64,000 bases of DNA from Amoebidium appalachense (GCA_963693365.1 CAVNZM010000010.1:806001-870000), one strand, 5' to 3'; counted from the first letter of the stretch, positions 34,900 to 46,179 are shown. The notes: generated by a model not told the origin, from the sequence alone. Made by a program: numbers and translations.

Positions 34900-36820
34900 T
34901 GTGATTTCAAAGAAGTCGAAAGCGCCAGTGACACCCATGTTGAAAAAAAGACAAGCAAGCACGCTAAGAAGGACAGCAAGAAGTAACAGAAACCCTTTCA
35001 TGCCGAAAAAATGGTCAAGAACAAAGAAGTGGAGGACACGTAACTATAGCCTGATAGTTGTGACTAAGGGCACTAAGGGTAGCGCTAAGGGCACCAAGCT
35101 GATGCACGCGCGCGCGCGAGCCGAAATCTATTTTTATCTTTTTCCTAATCAGGCGCGGCGAATAGTGATTGGCTAAATCCCAATCCGGTTTGCAATTTTT
35201 TTCTCCATTTAAGCCTGTACGCACGTTGTTTTCTCCATTTCTCTTCCCCCTTCCCGCAGGTCCGCAGGTCCTTTCCCGCAGGTCGCCTGGTCGCAGGTCC
35301 CTTCCCGCAGGTCGCCTGGTCGCAGTTCCCTTCCCGCAGCGCCTGGTCACAGATCCCCTCCGCAGATCGCGCAGCCACCGTGCTGATTGTTTTGGACCAT
35401 GCTGCATGCTGCAGCTTCTTCTTGAAGGTTAGTTTTGTGTTGCCTGCTTTTGTGCATATGGCGTTTGTCTGTCTGGTCTGTGTCTGTGTCTGTGTGTGTG
35501 TGTGTGTATGTGTGTGTGCGTGCGTGCGTGTGCGTGTGTCTGCTGGCTGCAGATGCACGTTGCCTTTCACGTTCATGAACCAGCGACTGTGGGCACTACT
35601 TTTGCTGTTAGCACTATAGCTATCATCCCCTCCACCGATCGTTCAAGCTATTTTCTGCTTCTCTAGACTTCATAAGTTCTGGTCCGGGTTTCCGTCCTTA
35701 CTATGTTTAAGGTTGGTTCTGTCGACTCTTTTTTTGCCACTCTCAGTCAGCCCCCTCAGTTCCCCCCCCCCCCCCCTCCCCCCACTTCTCGCAAGTAGGA
35801 TGAGCTAATTCTTAGCTCGAGTTCCTTTACAGGTTTTGGCAAGGTTGGCCCATGAAGTCATCAGCAGCTATAAGGCTACGTTATCATCTAGAGGTGGGTA
35901 CCGGCTCTTTGTCCTATGGCTGCTGTTGTTTCCGTTTTTCGTTTCATAGGTGGGTACCGGCTCTTTGTCCTGTTAAGGTAAATAAAGTATGGAGGCAAGA
36001 CCCTGTGGGTCTGGTTCTTTGTCCTATGGCTGCTGTTGTTTCCGTGTTTCGTTTCTGTGTTGCTCTTATAGCACATGAATGATCATGTGCATGTTTAGCA
36101 CCCATAGGTGGGTACCGGCTCTTTGTCCTGTTAATTACTCTGCCGGCATTTGGTATGGTATGGTTTGGTGTAAGAGTGCCCCCCTTATATTGTCATGTTG
36201 GGCGTCCTTTTTTTTTTTTTTGGGCCTCATACCCATACACACACACCTTGTTACTCTTCTGTCAAGGGATTAGCATGTGTTTAGTTTAATGATGTTGGGA
36301 GCTTCTTAGAAACCCGCATAATAGTTTGCTTGTTTTGAGTTTTGTTTATGTTCGTTGCTGCTCTTTTATACTCCTTCCCCCCCCCCCCCCCCCCCACACA
36401 CACACAAAAGAGTGACTTTTCTTTTTTTTTCTTTTTTTCTTTTTTTTTGTGTGTGTGTGTGCGAAGAGAAAAAGTAACAGAGCTTTTTATTATTTTTATT
36501 ATTATTATTATTATTTTGTGTGTGTCTGTGTATTTATTTTGTGTGTTTTCGTAGTTCGAATAAATTGTGTGAAGACATGTCCCGAGGACATGTCTTTAAA
36601 AATATTTGTCTTAGAAAATATTTGTCTTAGAAAATATTTGAAGTGACAGACACGCCCCAGTGGGACATAACCCTACGTAAAAGTTAATAGATGAGTTATA
36701 GTTGACACGTTCCAGTGGGACGTGTCTGCAGAAAATGGATCTGTAATCAGCGGCTCGACGACATATGACCACGTGACAGGCAGGTTCGAAAGGGGTGAGG
36801 GGCGGGGGGGGGGGGCCGGT

Positions 36821-36853
<33 letters not shown>

Positions 36854-36900
36854 AAACGACATCAAACAGTGATCGGAAACGACGTCTGGATGATATCAAC
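34186..36900. other. Repeat-rich DNA right of the satellite array
   Basis: 34186-34285 is satellite-flank sequence also found inverted at about 47290-47375. Then come G-runs, GT/CG dinucleotides (34710-34902), a Lys-rich open stretch at 34902-34986 (EKKTSKHAKKDSKK then stop), GC-rich ~30-bp repeats (35255-35345) and repeats of GGTGGGTACCGGCTCTTTGT (35892, 35949, 36106). Near 36590-36730 are repeated AAAATATTTGTCTTAG and CCAGTGGGACRTGTC. No gene is supported. Confidence 0.5.
35255..35345 (+). repeat. ~30-bp GC-rich tandem repeat
   Basis: About three copies of a unit containing CCTTCCCGCAGGTCGCCTGG followed by TCGCAGGT. The Arg/Gly-rich minus-strand frame across it is a repeat product. Confidence 0.75.
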
Positions 36901-37844
36901 TTTGAAAATGGCTCAATCATATATATCAAGACATAACATAATGATATGAAAAGGATAATATAACTATATTGCGAAAATCATTCTTAATAAATCTTAATTA
37001 TACCTTAAATTTATCGTTTTGATATATGTGCTGTATGTCAAAAAGATGTGACAGAGTTATGTTAACGATATGCTACTAATATCATAAGGAATGGTTAGCT
37101 GATAAACTACTATATGTTTTAACGATATGTCACAGATACTAGAAAGATGTCGTGTAGAGGACATACAGCCAGAACTTCTCATATCTTTAAAGGCTCCTAA
37201 AACTATCAAAACGATATTATTACGAAATTTCTTTTGACCCATCCTAGTTATCTTTATGTTATGAGGCTTATATCGTTATGACATTTAACGTATGATCTTT
37301 AGATAATGTTTTCGGCATCCTATACCTATCCGTTGTATATGAAAAGGACATCTGTAATAGTATCTTATAGATGTATTACCATATACGAAACCTCCTATAA
37401 TGACCTCGAAATGATATCATATAGATATATATGTATCTTATGATCGATTATCATATATATCGTAAGGATATGTGATAGCTACCATAAGGATATGGGGAAG
37501 GGCTTCTAATCCGCTATTAGAGATATCTTTATTATGTCTAAAACGCTTCTGAACATCAGACTAAAAAGATTTTATGATATCAAATAGACTATCATAATGG
37601 TATCATACGGATATAACGAGGTTGTTGAATACATGGAACACAGGATAGAACAACGATGGGTTCAGGGTGCTCCGTATGAGCCCATTATGAGATCATTTTG
37701 ATATCTAGCAAAAGATACCAAAATGATATCCAGAAAACCCGTGATAGCAAAACGATGCTGTTATGTTATCTAAAAGACAAGAGGGGGATAAAGAGTGGCA
37801 AAAAGATGGGTTTATGGGTTTATGATATCTTTAATGGGTTTTTA
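36900..37844. repeat. Second GATATC-rich region
   Basis: Same style as 29286-31560 (GATATC, GATATA, ATCATAT every few dozen bases). It ends at the right 32-bp inverted repeat, so the two GATATC-rich regions lie just inside the inverted repeats on each side. Confidence 0.75.
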
Positions 37845-37876
37845 ATGGGTTTCGGATGCCGGATGAAGTTTGCTGA
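37845..37876 (-). repeat. Right copy of the perfect 32-bp inverted repeat
   Basis: Reverse complement of 29254-29285 with no mismatch. It is followed by a GCGG-rich stretch and C-runs, mirroring the C-run/CGCGG beside the left copy. Confidence 0.9.
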
Positions 37877-37889
37877 TTGCGGCGGGCGG

Positions 37890-38061
37890 CCCTCCCCCCC
37901 CCCCCCCCCCCCAACACGTGTGTGTGTGTGTGGGGGGGGGGGGCATGCGTGTGTGTGTGCAAATGCGTGTGTGCAAATGCGTGCGTGCGTGCGTGCGTGC
38001 GTGTGTGCGTGCGTGCGTGCGTGCGTGCTTCCGTGTGTGCGTGGTTGTGTGTGTGTGTGAA

Positions 38062-38105
<44 letters not shown>

Positions 38106-38232
38106 GAACGACTCAAGGTTGTACTTGGCACACAAATACATAATAATTTCAATTATTATTATTATTTTCCTATACAGGAAAAGTGGAGCCCTACTGGCCG
38201 AATACATACATGCAAGCATTCATTCATATTTT

Positions 38233-38297
<65 letters not shown>

Positions 38298-38316
38298 AAA
38301 AAAAAAAAAAAAAAAA
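37890..38316. repeat. Homopolymer cluster
   Basis: C-run, GT repeat, G-run (37931-37943), GCGT repeats (37978-38030), a 43-nt G-run (38061-38104) and a ~52-nt C-run joined to a ~30-nt A-run (38236-38316). No gene. Confidence 0.9.
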
Positions 38317-38360
38317 GCAGAGAAGGGGGCTTTAGGGAGAGGCAATCGAAAACGAAAATT

Positions 38361-38630
38361 CTACACCATGCTTTTGGTGTGCCCGGGCCCCACCATATCC
38401 TTATATAGTGGCTCTTGCATGTTACACAAGAAAGCCACAGCCTTAGCTACCATCCAATGGGTGCCTACCATCGACATCTGCACCTGATTGCTAAACAGCC
38501 GATAATTTTTCATGCGCCCAAAAGCCCTCTCACTGCTCGTCTCCCCCCGCTCCCTCGCTCGTTTCCGTGTTTGCTCAATATCTGAGGCATCCATTCCTAC
38601 AGCTTGCATATGACTATTGGCCCTTTCTTT
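38361..38630 (-). pseudogene. C-terminal remnant of a DDE transposase (DDE_Tnp_4/Harbinger-like)
   Basis: The minus-strand frame from about 38630 to 38361 reads through SSERAFGRMKNYRLFS and WMVAKAVAFLCNMQEPL. This matches the ERAFGRLK...F.I....AV.L.N.Q.P motif that ends DDE_Tnp_4-type transposases and carries the last catalytic Glu (family knowledge). The DDE core is absent. The segment directly follows, in another frame, the THAP ORF at 38614-38790, so the middle of the gene is deleted. A basic/acidic helix (DASDIEQTRKRARERGE) precedes the motif. Confidence 0.75.
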
Positions 38631-38790
38631 CCTCCTGCCTGCCTATAGCATTTAACCAAGCATGCCTCCTAGCCAATACATTTGGTTTGCATCCATATGG
38701 AACAGTAAAAAGCTTTATCTTCCTGGTAGGATCTTTGGGAGAGACTGTTTCTTCGTCATTTTTGCAGTAGTTAGCCGCGCAAGTTGGCAT
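38614..38790 (-). pseudogene. THAP-type zinc-finger N-terminus of the same transposase
   Basis: Short minus-strand ORF, ATG at 38790-38788, stop at 38616-38614, 58 residues. It reads MPTCAANYCKND, then KIKLFTVPYG and ARRHAWLNAIGRQ. Cys4 and Cys9 in an MPxCAAxxCxN start, a LFxVP motif and RRxxWLxAIGR are the hallmarks of the C2CH THAP domain, which binds terminal repeats in P-element and other transposases. The last C..H pair of the finger is lost with the central deletion. It overlaps the transposase tail frame at its end. Too short for routine ORF lists but recognisable by motif. Confidence 0.8.
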
Positions 38791-38944
38791 TGTGAGTGCC
38801 TAACATATATAGGTAGAAAACAACCCGCCTTCATGAAAAATGTGCAGCGCAGTTTTGTCCGGACACGTGTGTGGCATGCCGTGTGTACATGGTATAGTTC
38901 GGCCACACGATCTTAGGTGCCCAATAGGCAGATCAAGCCCACTC

Positions 38945-39040
38945 AATCCAGATAGATATCGATCTGAGCGGCGCCAGAAAGTATTCTAGCCGCGCGATCC
39001 CGTATCCCTTAATTGCACGAGATCGCCATCGATCGAAGAT
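38945..39040 (-). repeat. Inverted partner of the 27300-27408 block
   Basis: On the minus strand, ATTAAGGGATACGGGATCG and CTTTCTGGCGCCGC appear in the same order as at 27350-27407, with a shorter spacer. Further out (39105-39141) CCCAGCCTCGGTCG also matches 26929-26945, and a TATAAAT lies at 39174-39180 (minus). The two flanks therefore look like diverged ends of one element type. Confidence 0.7.
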
Positions 39041-39180
39041 ACCAGATAGTTCTGCGAGGCGAGCGAAGCGAGCCGCGCCGGGGCGAACGCCGCGCCGAGC
39101 GCAAGCGAGCCTCGGCAGTGAGCCCGGACGACCGAGGCTGGGCCCACAGCGATATGGCGTAGCCATTGAGCTCATTTATA

Positions 39181-39652
39181 TTCAACTATTACGAATACCA
39201 ACTGATAAACAAATGAATAAACAACCAATCGGAACTCTACATTCTCGGACTCCCAGTACATCATACTGTACATGCAATGCCAATCTTCCAAACGCATGCG
39301 CATGGGCCACACAACTATTGGGACTCGTGCAGGGGCTGTCCCAAGCACTCATACATAGCAGGGGCATAACACATGGGCCACATGGCATGTCAAGATGCAG
39401 ATCTCTGTTGTCATAGTGATGTATACGTAGGGCTACCTTTCACGTAATGGTGTGACGTCATGATGAGGTAATTGTAAAGGACTGTGTACTACTGTACGTG
39501 TACGTGTCAAATGTTTGCTATCTACATGTATGCATATCATAGTAGCTTGCAGAAACGATAAACAAAGCGGGGGACTACGAAGGGGTGACTGACGCGTATA
39601 ATTTAACAGCTAGGCTCACTTGTGTTCTTTTAACACCACTGCCCCCCCCCCT

Positions 39653-39691
<39 letters not shown>

Positions 39692-40160
39692 CCCCCCCCC
39701 CCTCCCCTTTAATACTGGTACCACCACCACCACCATCACCACCACCATCACGTCACCACCACACACACACACAATCAAGATACACAGACCGACATGTACC
39801 ACTGTGCACATACGCACTGTTGAACACGTCCACATGCATAATCCGCACACACACACCACACACGCACATACATACATACCCAAACAATGGATAGCTGCCC
39901 AGACCCCCTCACACACTTGTGACACGAGTACGGTAGTGCACATGGACATGACATTGTGCACACCCCACGTTGCACACACATGCCGCAGACACACTTACGC
40001 CTGCAGGCTAGTAAACAATGCACATATGTACACACGTGCAGGAGAGAGCAGGACGTGGGTGGCGTGTTTATCATGTGTACCGGGAGTGTTGCAGCTGCAG
40101 GGAGATCTAAGAGGTGATACGAAACACTCGCGTGCCAAAGTACAAGGGTAAATATAAGAC
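39181..40160. other. Non-coding region
   Basis: Unique-looking DNA (39181-39635), a long C-rich run (39641-39710), an ACC-repeat (39719-39760) and CA-rich DNA to about 40030. No gene was recognised. Confidence 0.55.
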
Positions 40161-40659
40161 TACAGGGGTCATTCAGGATTAAGATAATTCACCTATAAGA
40201 TAAGTAGTACTAGGTTTTTTGAAAAAAAAATAAGATTCTAGGGGCTACCGAGGCTGGGGGGGAAATAAGATAACGGAAAGGGGGGAGGGGGGGGGGGGGG
40301 GGGGGGAGGGGGGGGGGGGAAGGGGGGGAGGGGGGGCGACGGGGGGATTCGGAGGGGGGGCTGTGGCTTGCCTACTTCTAATTAGTCAAGAAAAGCCCTT
40401 CTGTGCAGCAGATAATATATCTCTTCTGATTAGCTTGAAGTCAAGACGTCCTCCGGAAGCTTTTCTTTTGCTTCATTAATCAATCAACAGACCGAAAAAG
40501 TCTATGTGTGTACGTGTTACTGTGTGTGTGTGTGTGGGTGGGTGGGCGAGTGTCCTTTCCTTGTGTGTGTGTGCACGTATGTGTTACACAACGTGTGTGT
40601 CTGTGTGTGTGTGTGTGTGTGTGTGTCTGCGGCCGCGTCACGGTGCACGGTGTGTGTGC

Positions 40660-40690
<31 letters not shown>

Positions 40691-41656
40691 GGCCTGTGGA
40701 TCCTTTCAAAGTTTGGGGTGTGGGGGGTATTTTTTTTTTTTTTTTTTTTTTTTGGGGGGGGGGGGGGAGGGGGGAGGGAGGGGGGGGGCTGAGCGAAAAT
40801 CCGTGCATATGCCTGTGGGTACATTCGGATTACGTGTTTGTTTGTCAATCTGGGTGTGTGTGTGTGTGTCCCGTAACGTGTATGTATCACAATGTGTGTG
40901 TGTTTGTGTGTGTGTGTCCGTGTGACGGTGCACGGTGTGTGTGCGCGTATCCCTCGAAACCCCCCCCCCCCCCCTCCCGTTTTCCCCCACTGCATGTCAG
41001 GGCTGTGGGTCCTTTTTATGGGCGGGGAGGTTAAAAAACCCGTTTTTTTTTTTCGAGGGGGGGAGGGGGGGAAAGGGGGGGGGGGGGGGGGGGTGGGAAG
41101 GAGGGGGCTGTGCCAAAATGTGTGCATATGTCTGTGTGTACATTTGGATTTTGTGCTCATTTGTCACTGTGTTTGTGTGTGTGTGGTGTGTGTGTGTGTG
41201 TGTGTGTGCACGTGTGTGTGTCACAATGAGTGTGTGTGTGTGAAAGTTTGTGTGTGTGTCCGTGTGACGGTGCACGGTGTGCGTGTGCGTCTGCCCCCAC
41301 CCTGCCCCCTTCCCCCCCTCCTCTTTTCCTGCCCTGTCCTGTGGGTCCTTTTTGTGGGCGGCGAGGTTTTTTTTTCTTCTTTTTTTTTCCTTTTGGTGGG
41401 GGGAGGGGGGAGGGGGGAGGGGGGAGGGGGGTTTAAATGCGCCATAAAGTACGAAGTACACAAGAACAACGGATAACACGATGCAGACTGCACACCATAC
41501 ATAGGGGGCGAGGGCTGTGCGAAAATGTCACAGTGTGCATATGTCTGTGTGTTCATTTGGATTTTGTGCTCTTTTGTCACTGGGTGTGTTTTTGTGTGTG
41601 TGGTGTGTGCGCGTGTGTGTCTCCGTGTCTCCGTGTCACGGTGCACGTGTTTTTGT

Positions 41657-41689
<33 letters not shown>

Positions 41690-41794
41690 AGAATAAAAAA
41701 AAAATAAAAAAAATAAAAAATAAACAACTCCTGCAGCCCAGAAGAAGGTCCCACAGGACCGAGGCAGGGGCGGGACGGGCGGGCGGGGGAGAGA

Positions 41795-41839
<45 letters not shown>

Positions 41840-42133
41840 TAAGATAATGTACCCTATGGCCGAGAAACCTTAAGATTTTAGACCCTAAACCGTATTTACC
41901 TGTTATCTTAAACGTGAGTGACCCCTGTACATGGATTTAAAAAATTGGGCGCAGCCAGCTAGAATCCTGAATTCCAGACATGTACACTCTAGCCCAAAAG
42001 AACAAAAGTAAAAAAAAATCTTAATTTTAATATGTGCAATGGGGGCTAGCCAGGCGCTAGAATCTTATTTTTTTCCAAGTTTCCAAGTGCGAGAATCTTA
42101 TACTCGGATAATCTTAAATTTAGCCTACCCCTG
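40161..42133. mobile_element. TIR element(s), TACAGGGG...TTAAGAT type, filled with tandem modules
   Basis: The left end (40161) reads TACAGGGGTC-N8-TTAAGATAA. Two candidate right ends on the minus strand match. One finishes at 41929 (CAGGGGTCACTCACGTTTAA); the other at about 42133 (TGCAGGGGTAGGC-N5-TTAAGAT) continues in similarity for about 90 bp, including AAAAAAATAAGATTCTAG. One copy may be nested in, or partly duplicated with, another. The distance from TACAG to TTAAGAT equals that in the element at 24479. No transposase ORF. Confidence 0.65.
40504..41660 (+). repeat. Four-copy ~290-370-bp composite tandem repeat
   Basis: The core GTGTGACGGTGCACGGTGTG or near variants occurs at about 40634, 40920, 41262 and 41634. 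Each unit runs: GT repeat, core, C-rich run, CTGTGGGTCCTTTTTRTGGGCGG-type box, T-run, G-run, GCTGTGC, then GTGTGCATATGTCTGTGTGT and CATTTGGATTTTGTGCTC. Unit length differs mainly through homopolymer length. It fills the TIR element. Confidence 0.85.
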
Positions 42134-42511
42134 CAAAACATGTACCAAGAGCAGACTTGGGGAGGTGTGTTCAAGGGGCAATAAGGGTGGGGAATTTTGT
42201 AGGGGGGGTGAGGTGGGGGGGGGGAGGGGGGGATCGGGGGGGGGGGGGGGGAGGGAGGGAGGGAGGGGGGGGGGGGGGGGGGGGGGGTTGGTGCGCACAC
42301 GCAACCAGTCTGCTTCCCTGAGTAACGAAAAGCATGCACAGTGGTCTAACAATTTGCAAATAAGCAAAGAAAGCAACCCCCGCAAGAAGAGCAAACAAGC
42401 TTTGTAACTTTTGTTTTTTCAAGAAATTGCCACGAGTGCTTGTACCTTTTACTGACGTGTTTTCTCTTTCATTAGCAGTGATACGAGGGTCAAGACGTAG
42501 AGAGCCAATCA

Positions 42512-42566
<55 letters not shown>

Positions 42567-43341
42567 CCCCCTCTTCCGTGTGTGAATACCCACATATGTG
42601 TGTCCCCGTGTGCATTAGCGCGCTGCAAGTGTGTGTTTCTGTTTCAATGGTTTCCGCGTGTGTGTGCACATGAGTGTGTGTTGGAGGGGGGGGGGGGGGG
42701 GGGGGTGGTTGCGTTAAAACGAAGTACAATTCACGACGGACAACTTGACTGCAAAGTCGCAGGGCACACGCAAAGATTGTGTGCATGGGTGGGCTGTGGA
42801 GGTCTCGCGGGGGGGGGAGGGGGGCGGGGGGGTATATTTAACATATGTACAAGAACTTACAGGTCGGATGATGGCATATCATTTATTATCCAACCAGATT
42901 CATCAGATAAAAAATAAAAAGAGGGCGGGTTGATAACATAGAACCCTTGCCCAATCCTGCAGCCCATCAGTTCAAATAGCCAATTATCGGCCATATCGTA
43001 CCTTTGCCTCATTATAAGGCTACCTGCGATCTGTACAACTACGCAGTATCAACTTAAGACCTATGCACTATGCTCGGATATTTACATGGAACTATTGCAT
43101 ACTGATCAAGGCCTCTTCAATGGAGTGCTATTTAGCAGGCCTTGATACTGATATTATAACCCCTCCCCTCCCCCCCCCCCCCCCCCAAAAAAACAAAAAA
43201 ACAAAAAGGGGGGTAGGGGGGGGGGTATAAATGAAATGATGAGAGAACTCCCGAACCCACCTACACCCCCCCCCCCCCCTGTCCGCGCAAGCGCGCGACC
43301 ACGATAGCCACCCCAAAAACAACATATTCCATTCGATCAGG
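42134..43341. other. Intergenic region 3' of the EEP-domain gene
   Basis: G-runs (42210-42287, 42687-42704, 42812-42832), a 50-nt C-run (42514-42565), a C-run/A-run composite (43155-43206) and short unique stretches. No gene was recognised. Confidence 0.6.
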
Positions 43342-44140
43342 TCACAAAACCATAACATGGGCGAAAACCGCACACACCATCATCAAAGTCGATCCTACAC
43401 CCACCCTCCCAACCCCGGACTTATTTCCCGTCTGACTGCCAGCTGTCGCGCCGACCGCACCGTTGGAAGGTGGGTCGGAACCTTGGCCCGATTCGAAATT
43501 CAGAGCATCGAACTGAACCATAACCCCAAAATGGTCGCTCAGGGGAACCTTGTTCCCATTTTTCAGCGGAACGACATTTTCATTAAAGACAACACGGCCC
43601 GGCAGCTCCCTCGGTTTTTCCGATCCAGGCCCGAAAGCCGACCCGATTGTCAAAATGTGATCGATCCGCGATCCGATCCCCCTCCAGCATGAAGTGCAGT
43701 AGTTGGCCGGTGGCACGGAAACGTTCACCCACAGGTATTCCTTTACTAGAAGGTTCCACGAATCGATATCTGATTGAAGAATGTCGACACCGGGCTTGAA
43801 AGATGTGTCGTTTCTGGCCTTGCCCCACCCACAATTCATATCTCCCGCCAAAATGAAATTCGACACGTTATTTTTAGCTCCCTGTTCCCGCGCAACGCTG
43901 TACACCCGCCTAATTTGGTTGTGTTTCTCTTCAGTATTAGTGGTCGCGTTTCCGGCAAATCCCGCGACGTAATTTGTGTCATTTCTCGATCCGGGGGTGA
44001 TGTGGGTGCAAAGAATTCCGACCCTTTGTCCGTCTGTACCCACTATCCCCTCTGCGTACACGACGGATCGGTTTACACCAATCATGAGCAGAGGCTCAAC
44101 GGCAACGTTTTTGAGTGGCTGTTTGCTCGCAATGACAATG

Positions 44141-44185
<45 letters not shown>

Positions 44186-44328
44186 ATGTGCATGTGTGTG
44201 TGTGCACATGTGCGTGTGTGGGTGTAAATGTATGCGTGTACATGTGTGCTAGGGTGTGTGTAGGCGCTCGGTCTACAGGTGTTCTTGTGTGTAAGGATGG
44301 GAGGGGAGCTACATGCCCAGTGTGTGTT

Positions 44329-44385
<57 letters not shown>

Positions 44386-44936
44386 GTGCGTGTGCGCGCG
44401 TGCGCGCGGATGTGTGTGTGTGTGTGTGTGTGTGTGTTTTTTGGGAATTCGCTTTGGGGCTGTGGTGGTTGAGAAGGCGGGAGGGCGTACAAGGGGGGAG
44501 GGAGGGGAGAGGGGGGAGGGCGTCAAGGTCAGTGATTTTGCCTAACAACAAGCCCCCTTCGAGCCCAACATCAGCCCAACCACCAGACACTTGAACCAAA
44601 AGAAAAGCGCAGGGGAAAACCTTCACCCATACAAGGTCACGATAAACTCCTTCGATGAAAAGTACTCAACCTCAATATCCCAAAGCCCTCCCTCCCTCCC
44701 CCAATATATATATATATATATATATATATAACCCCCCCCCCCCCCACACACACACACGCGCGCATACACACATACCGCACAACCCGCCTAACCCCCCCCC
44801 CCCTCCCAATTCCCAACCACTCGATCCACCACCATCCACACACATTCACACACACACATACACACACATACACCCACACCCACACCCACACCCACACACA
44901 GCTCCCCGGCAGACTGTGATGTACCCAATGCCAGCC

Positions 44937-44981
<45 letters not shown>

Positions 44982-45663
44982 AAAAAAAAAAGAAGGCACA
45001 CCTCCAGTCCACGAATATCTTCTCTTAGCTTCCGTCTCATTCTTCACCGGCTGGAAGCAATTCACAGCCCCTTGAACGTTTTGCCTCATAATGCACCTCG
45101 CACACTCGGGATTCTTCGTCACACATTCATCAAAAACCTCCGGGCATTTTCTTGCAGGACATTCGATAATCTGTGACGCATCTTTTGATGTGATGACGCT
45201 GCCACAAGTAGTAGAGTTCAAGAAGCAGTTGACGAGGCCCGGGAGAGCAGGCGGTGGGCAGGGGGAGGTACCAATCTCCCGTGGAGGAAGGAGGGGTGCA
45301 TGATAAACATGTGGAAATGTCTTTTTGACTCCCTCGAGAACGAAAAGCATGTCTTGATCGTCCCAGAGTTCCTGTGTTTTTGTTTCGAGTCTTTAGAAAG
45401 GGATCTGCAACCATGGTTGCCCTTGGGTGTGTGTGTGAATGTGTGCATGTGATAGGCACGTGTGTGTGTGTGTTCGTGCCTGTGTGTGTGCAGGTAGAAC
45501 CCACGGACATGCACAGAGATCTATGGTTTGTGTACAAGTATGATGGTTCAACCACTAACATTTAGTTACAATCAGACACAGACCATTGTAAGCGTTCGGC
45601 AATACAGAGATCAATTTGCAAGAAACGACCGTTTAGAAGTCAAAGCAAGGACGCAGAAATGCC

Positions 45664-45703
<40 letters not shown>

Positions 45704-46179
45704 CACACGCACACACACCCTCCTCCCCCATCCCACTTCCCTCCCTCCTCCCGGAGAAATGAACCCTTAAGAAGCAACTACAAAACCATCACCGTAAAAA
45801 CACGTACACGTACACACACTCACACACATACACCCATACACATGCATAGAAAAACCACACACCCACACACAGACATACACACACGAGCACACTGTAACAA
45901 GCACACACACACGCACGCGCGCGCACATACACACACACATGCTCGCACACGCACACACACACTCGCACACACACACGCACACGCACACACACACACCTGC
46001 AAACACATCACATCCGCCTCTGTCAACTTCGCGATCTCGTCGCCTGCCACAGCCATCCTTTCATCCACATTAGGTGGGCCCCCGCGCAAAATCCCAACGT
46101 TAAATGTGACGATGTTTAAAGCCGCATCACTCAAGACTAGCAGTGAAGCTAGCACAGACAAACGAGAAAAAACAACCAT
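43342..46179 (-). CDS. Secreted, probably GPI-anchored endonuclease/exonuclease/phosphatase (EEP) family protein, 3 exons
   Basis: Exons 46179-45997, 45371-45002 and 44141-43342 join in phase (0, 1) to 450 residues. Residues 1-19 are a hydrophobic signal peptide. NIVTFNVG (about 22-29), LQE (60-62, metal-binding Glu), CTH (229-231), GDMNCGW (284-290), RIDHIL (343-348) and SDHFGV (386-391) are the ordered motifs of the DNase I/Mg-dependent phosphodiesterase fold. All expected catalytic residues are present. Between the first Glu and the rest lies a cysteine-rich insertion (about 99-166, nine Cys, with N-glycosylation sequons such as NST), suiting an extracellular protein. The C-terminus is Gly/Ser-rich followed by a hydrophobic tail ([16 protein letters not shown]), as in GPI-anchor signals. 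The substrate (nucleic acid, phospholipid or other phosphodiester) cannot be told. The exon-3 acceptor is preceded by (CA)n. Confidence 0.9.
44150..44440 (-). repeat. (CA)n and homopolymer tract in EEP intron 2
   Basis: On the coding strand, CA repeats (with a 43-nt C-run) lead directly into the acceptor at 44142-44143. Further upstream in the same intron are (TA)n at 44703-44730 and, just after the donor at 45001, a T-run then a G-run (44991 down to 44939). Confidence 0.85.
45380..45995 (-). other. EEP intron 1: repeat content
   Basis: On the coding strand the intron starts GTGTGTGTGTGTG (donor at 45996), contains GT-rich DNA and a ~36-nt G-run (45666-45701), and ends ...AACAAAAACACAG at 45372. 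A short unique stretch at 45485-45600 has no coding potential that fits the phase. Confidence 0.6.

Noticed and set aside
34902-35176. Lys-rich stretch after (GT)n, resembling a last exon
   Set aside because: There is an AAAG acceptor-like site and a short basic reading frame, but no upstream exon, and two other frames are equally open. Not enough for a gene call.
35145-35576. 143-codon minus-strand Arg/Gly-rich frame
   Set aside because: Its distinctive part is the ~30-bp tandem repeat at 35255-35345 read in frame. No start context, splice sites or homology.
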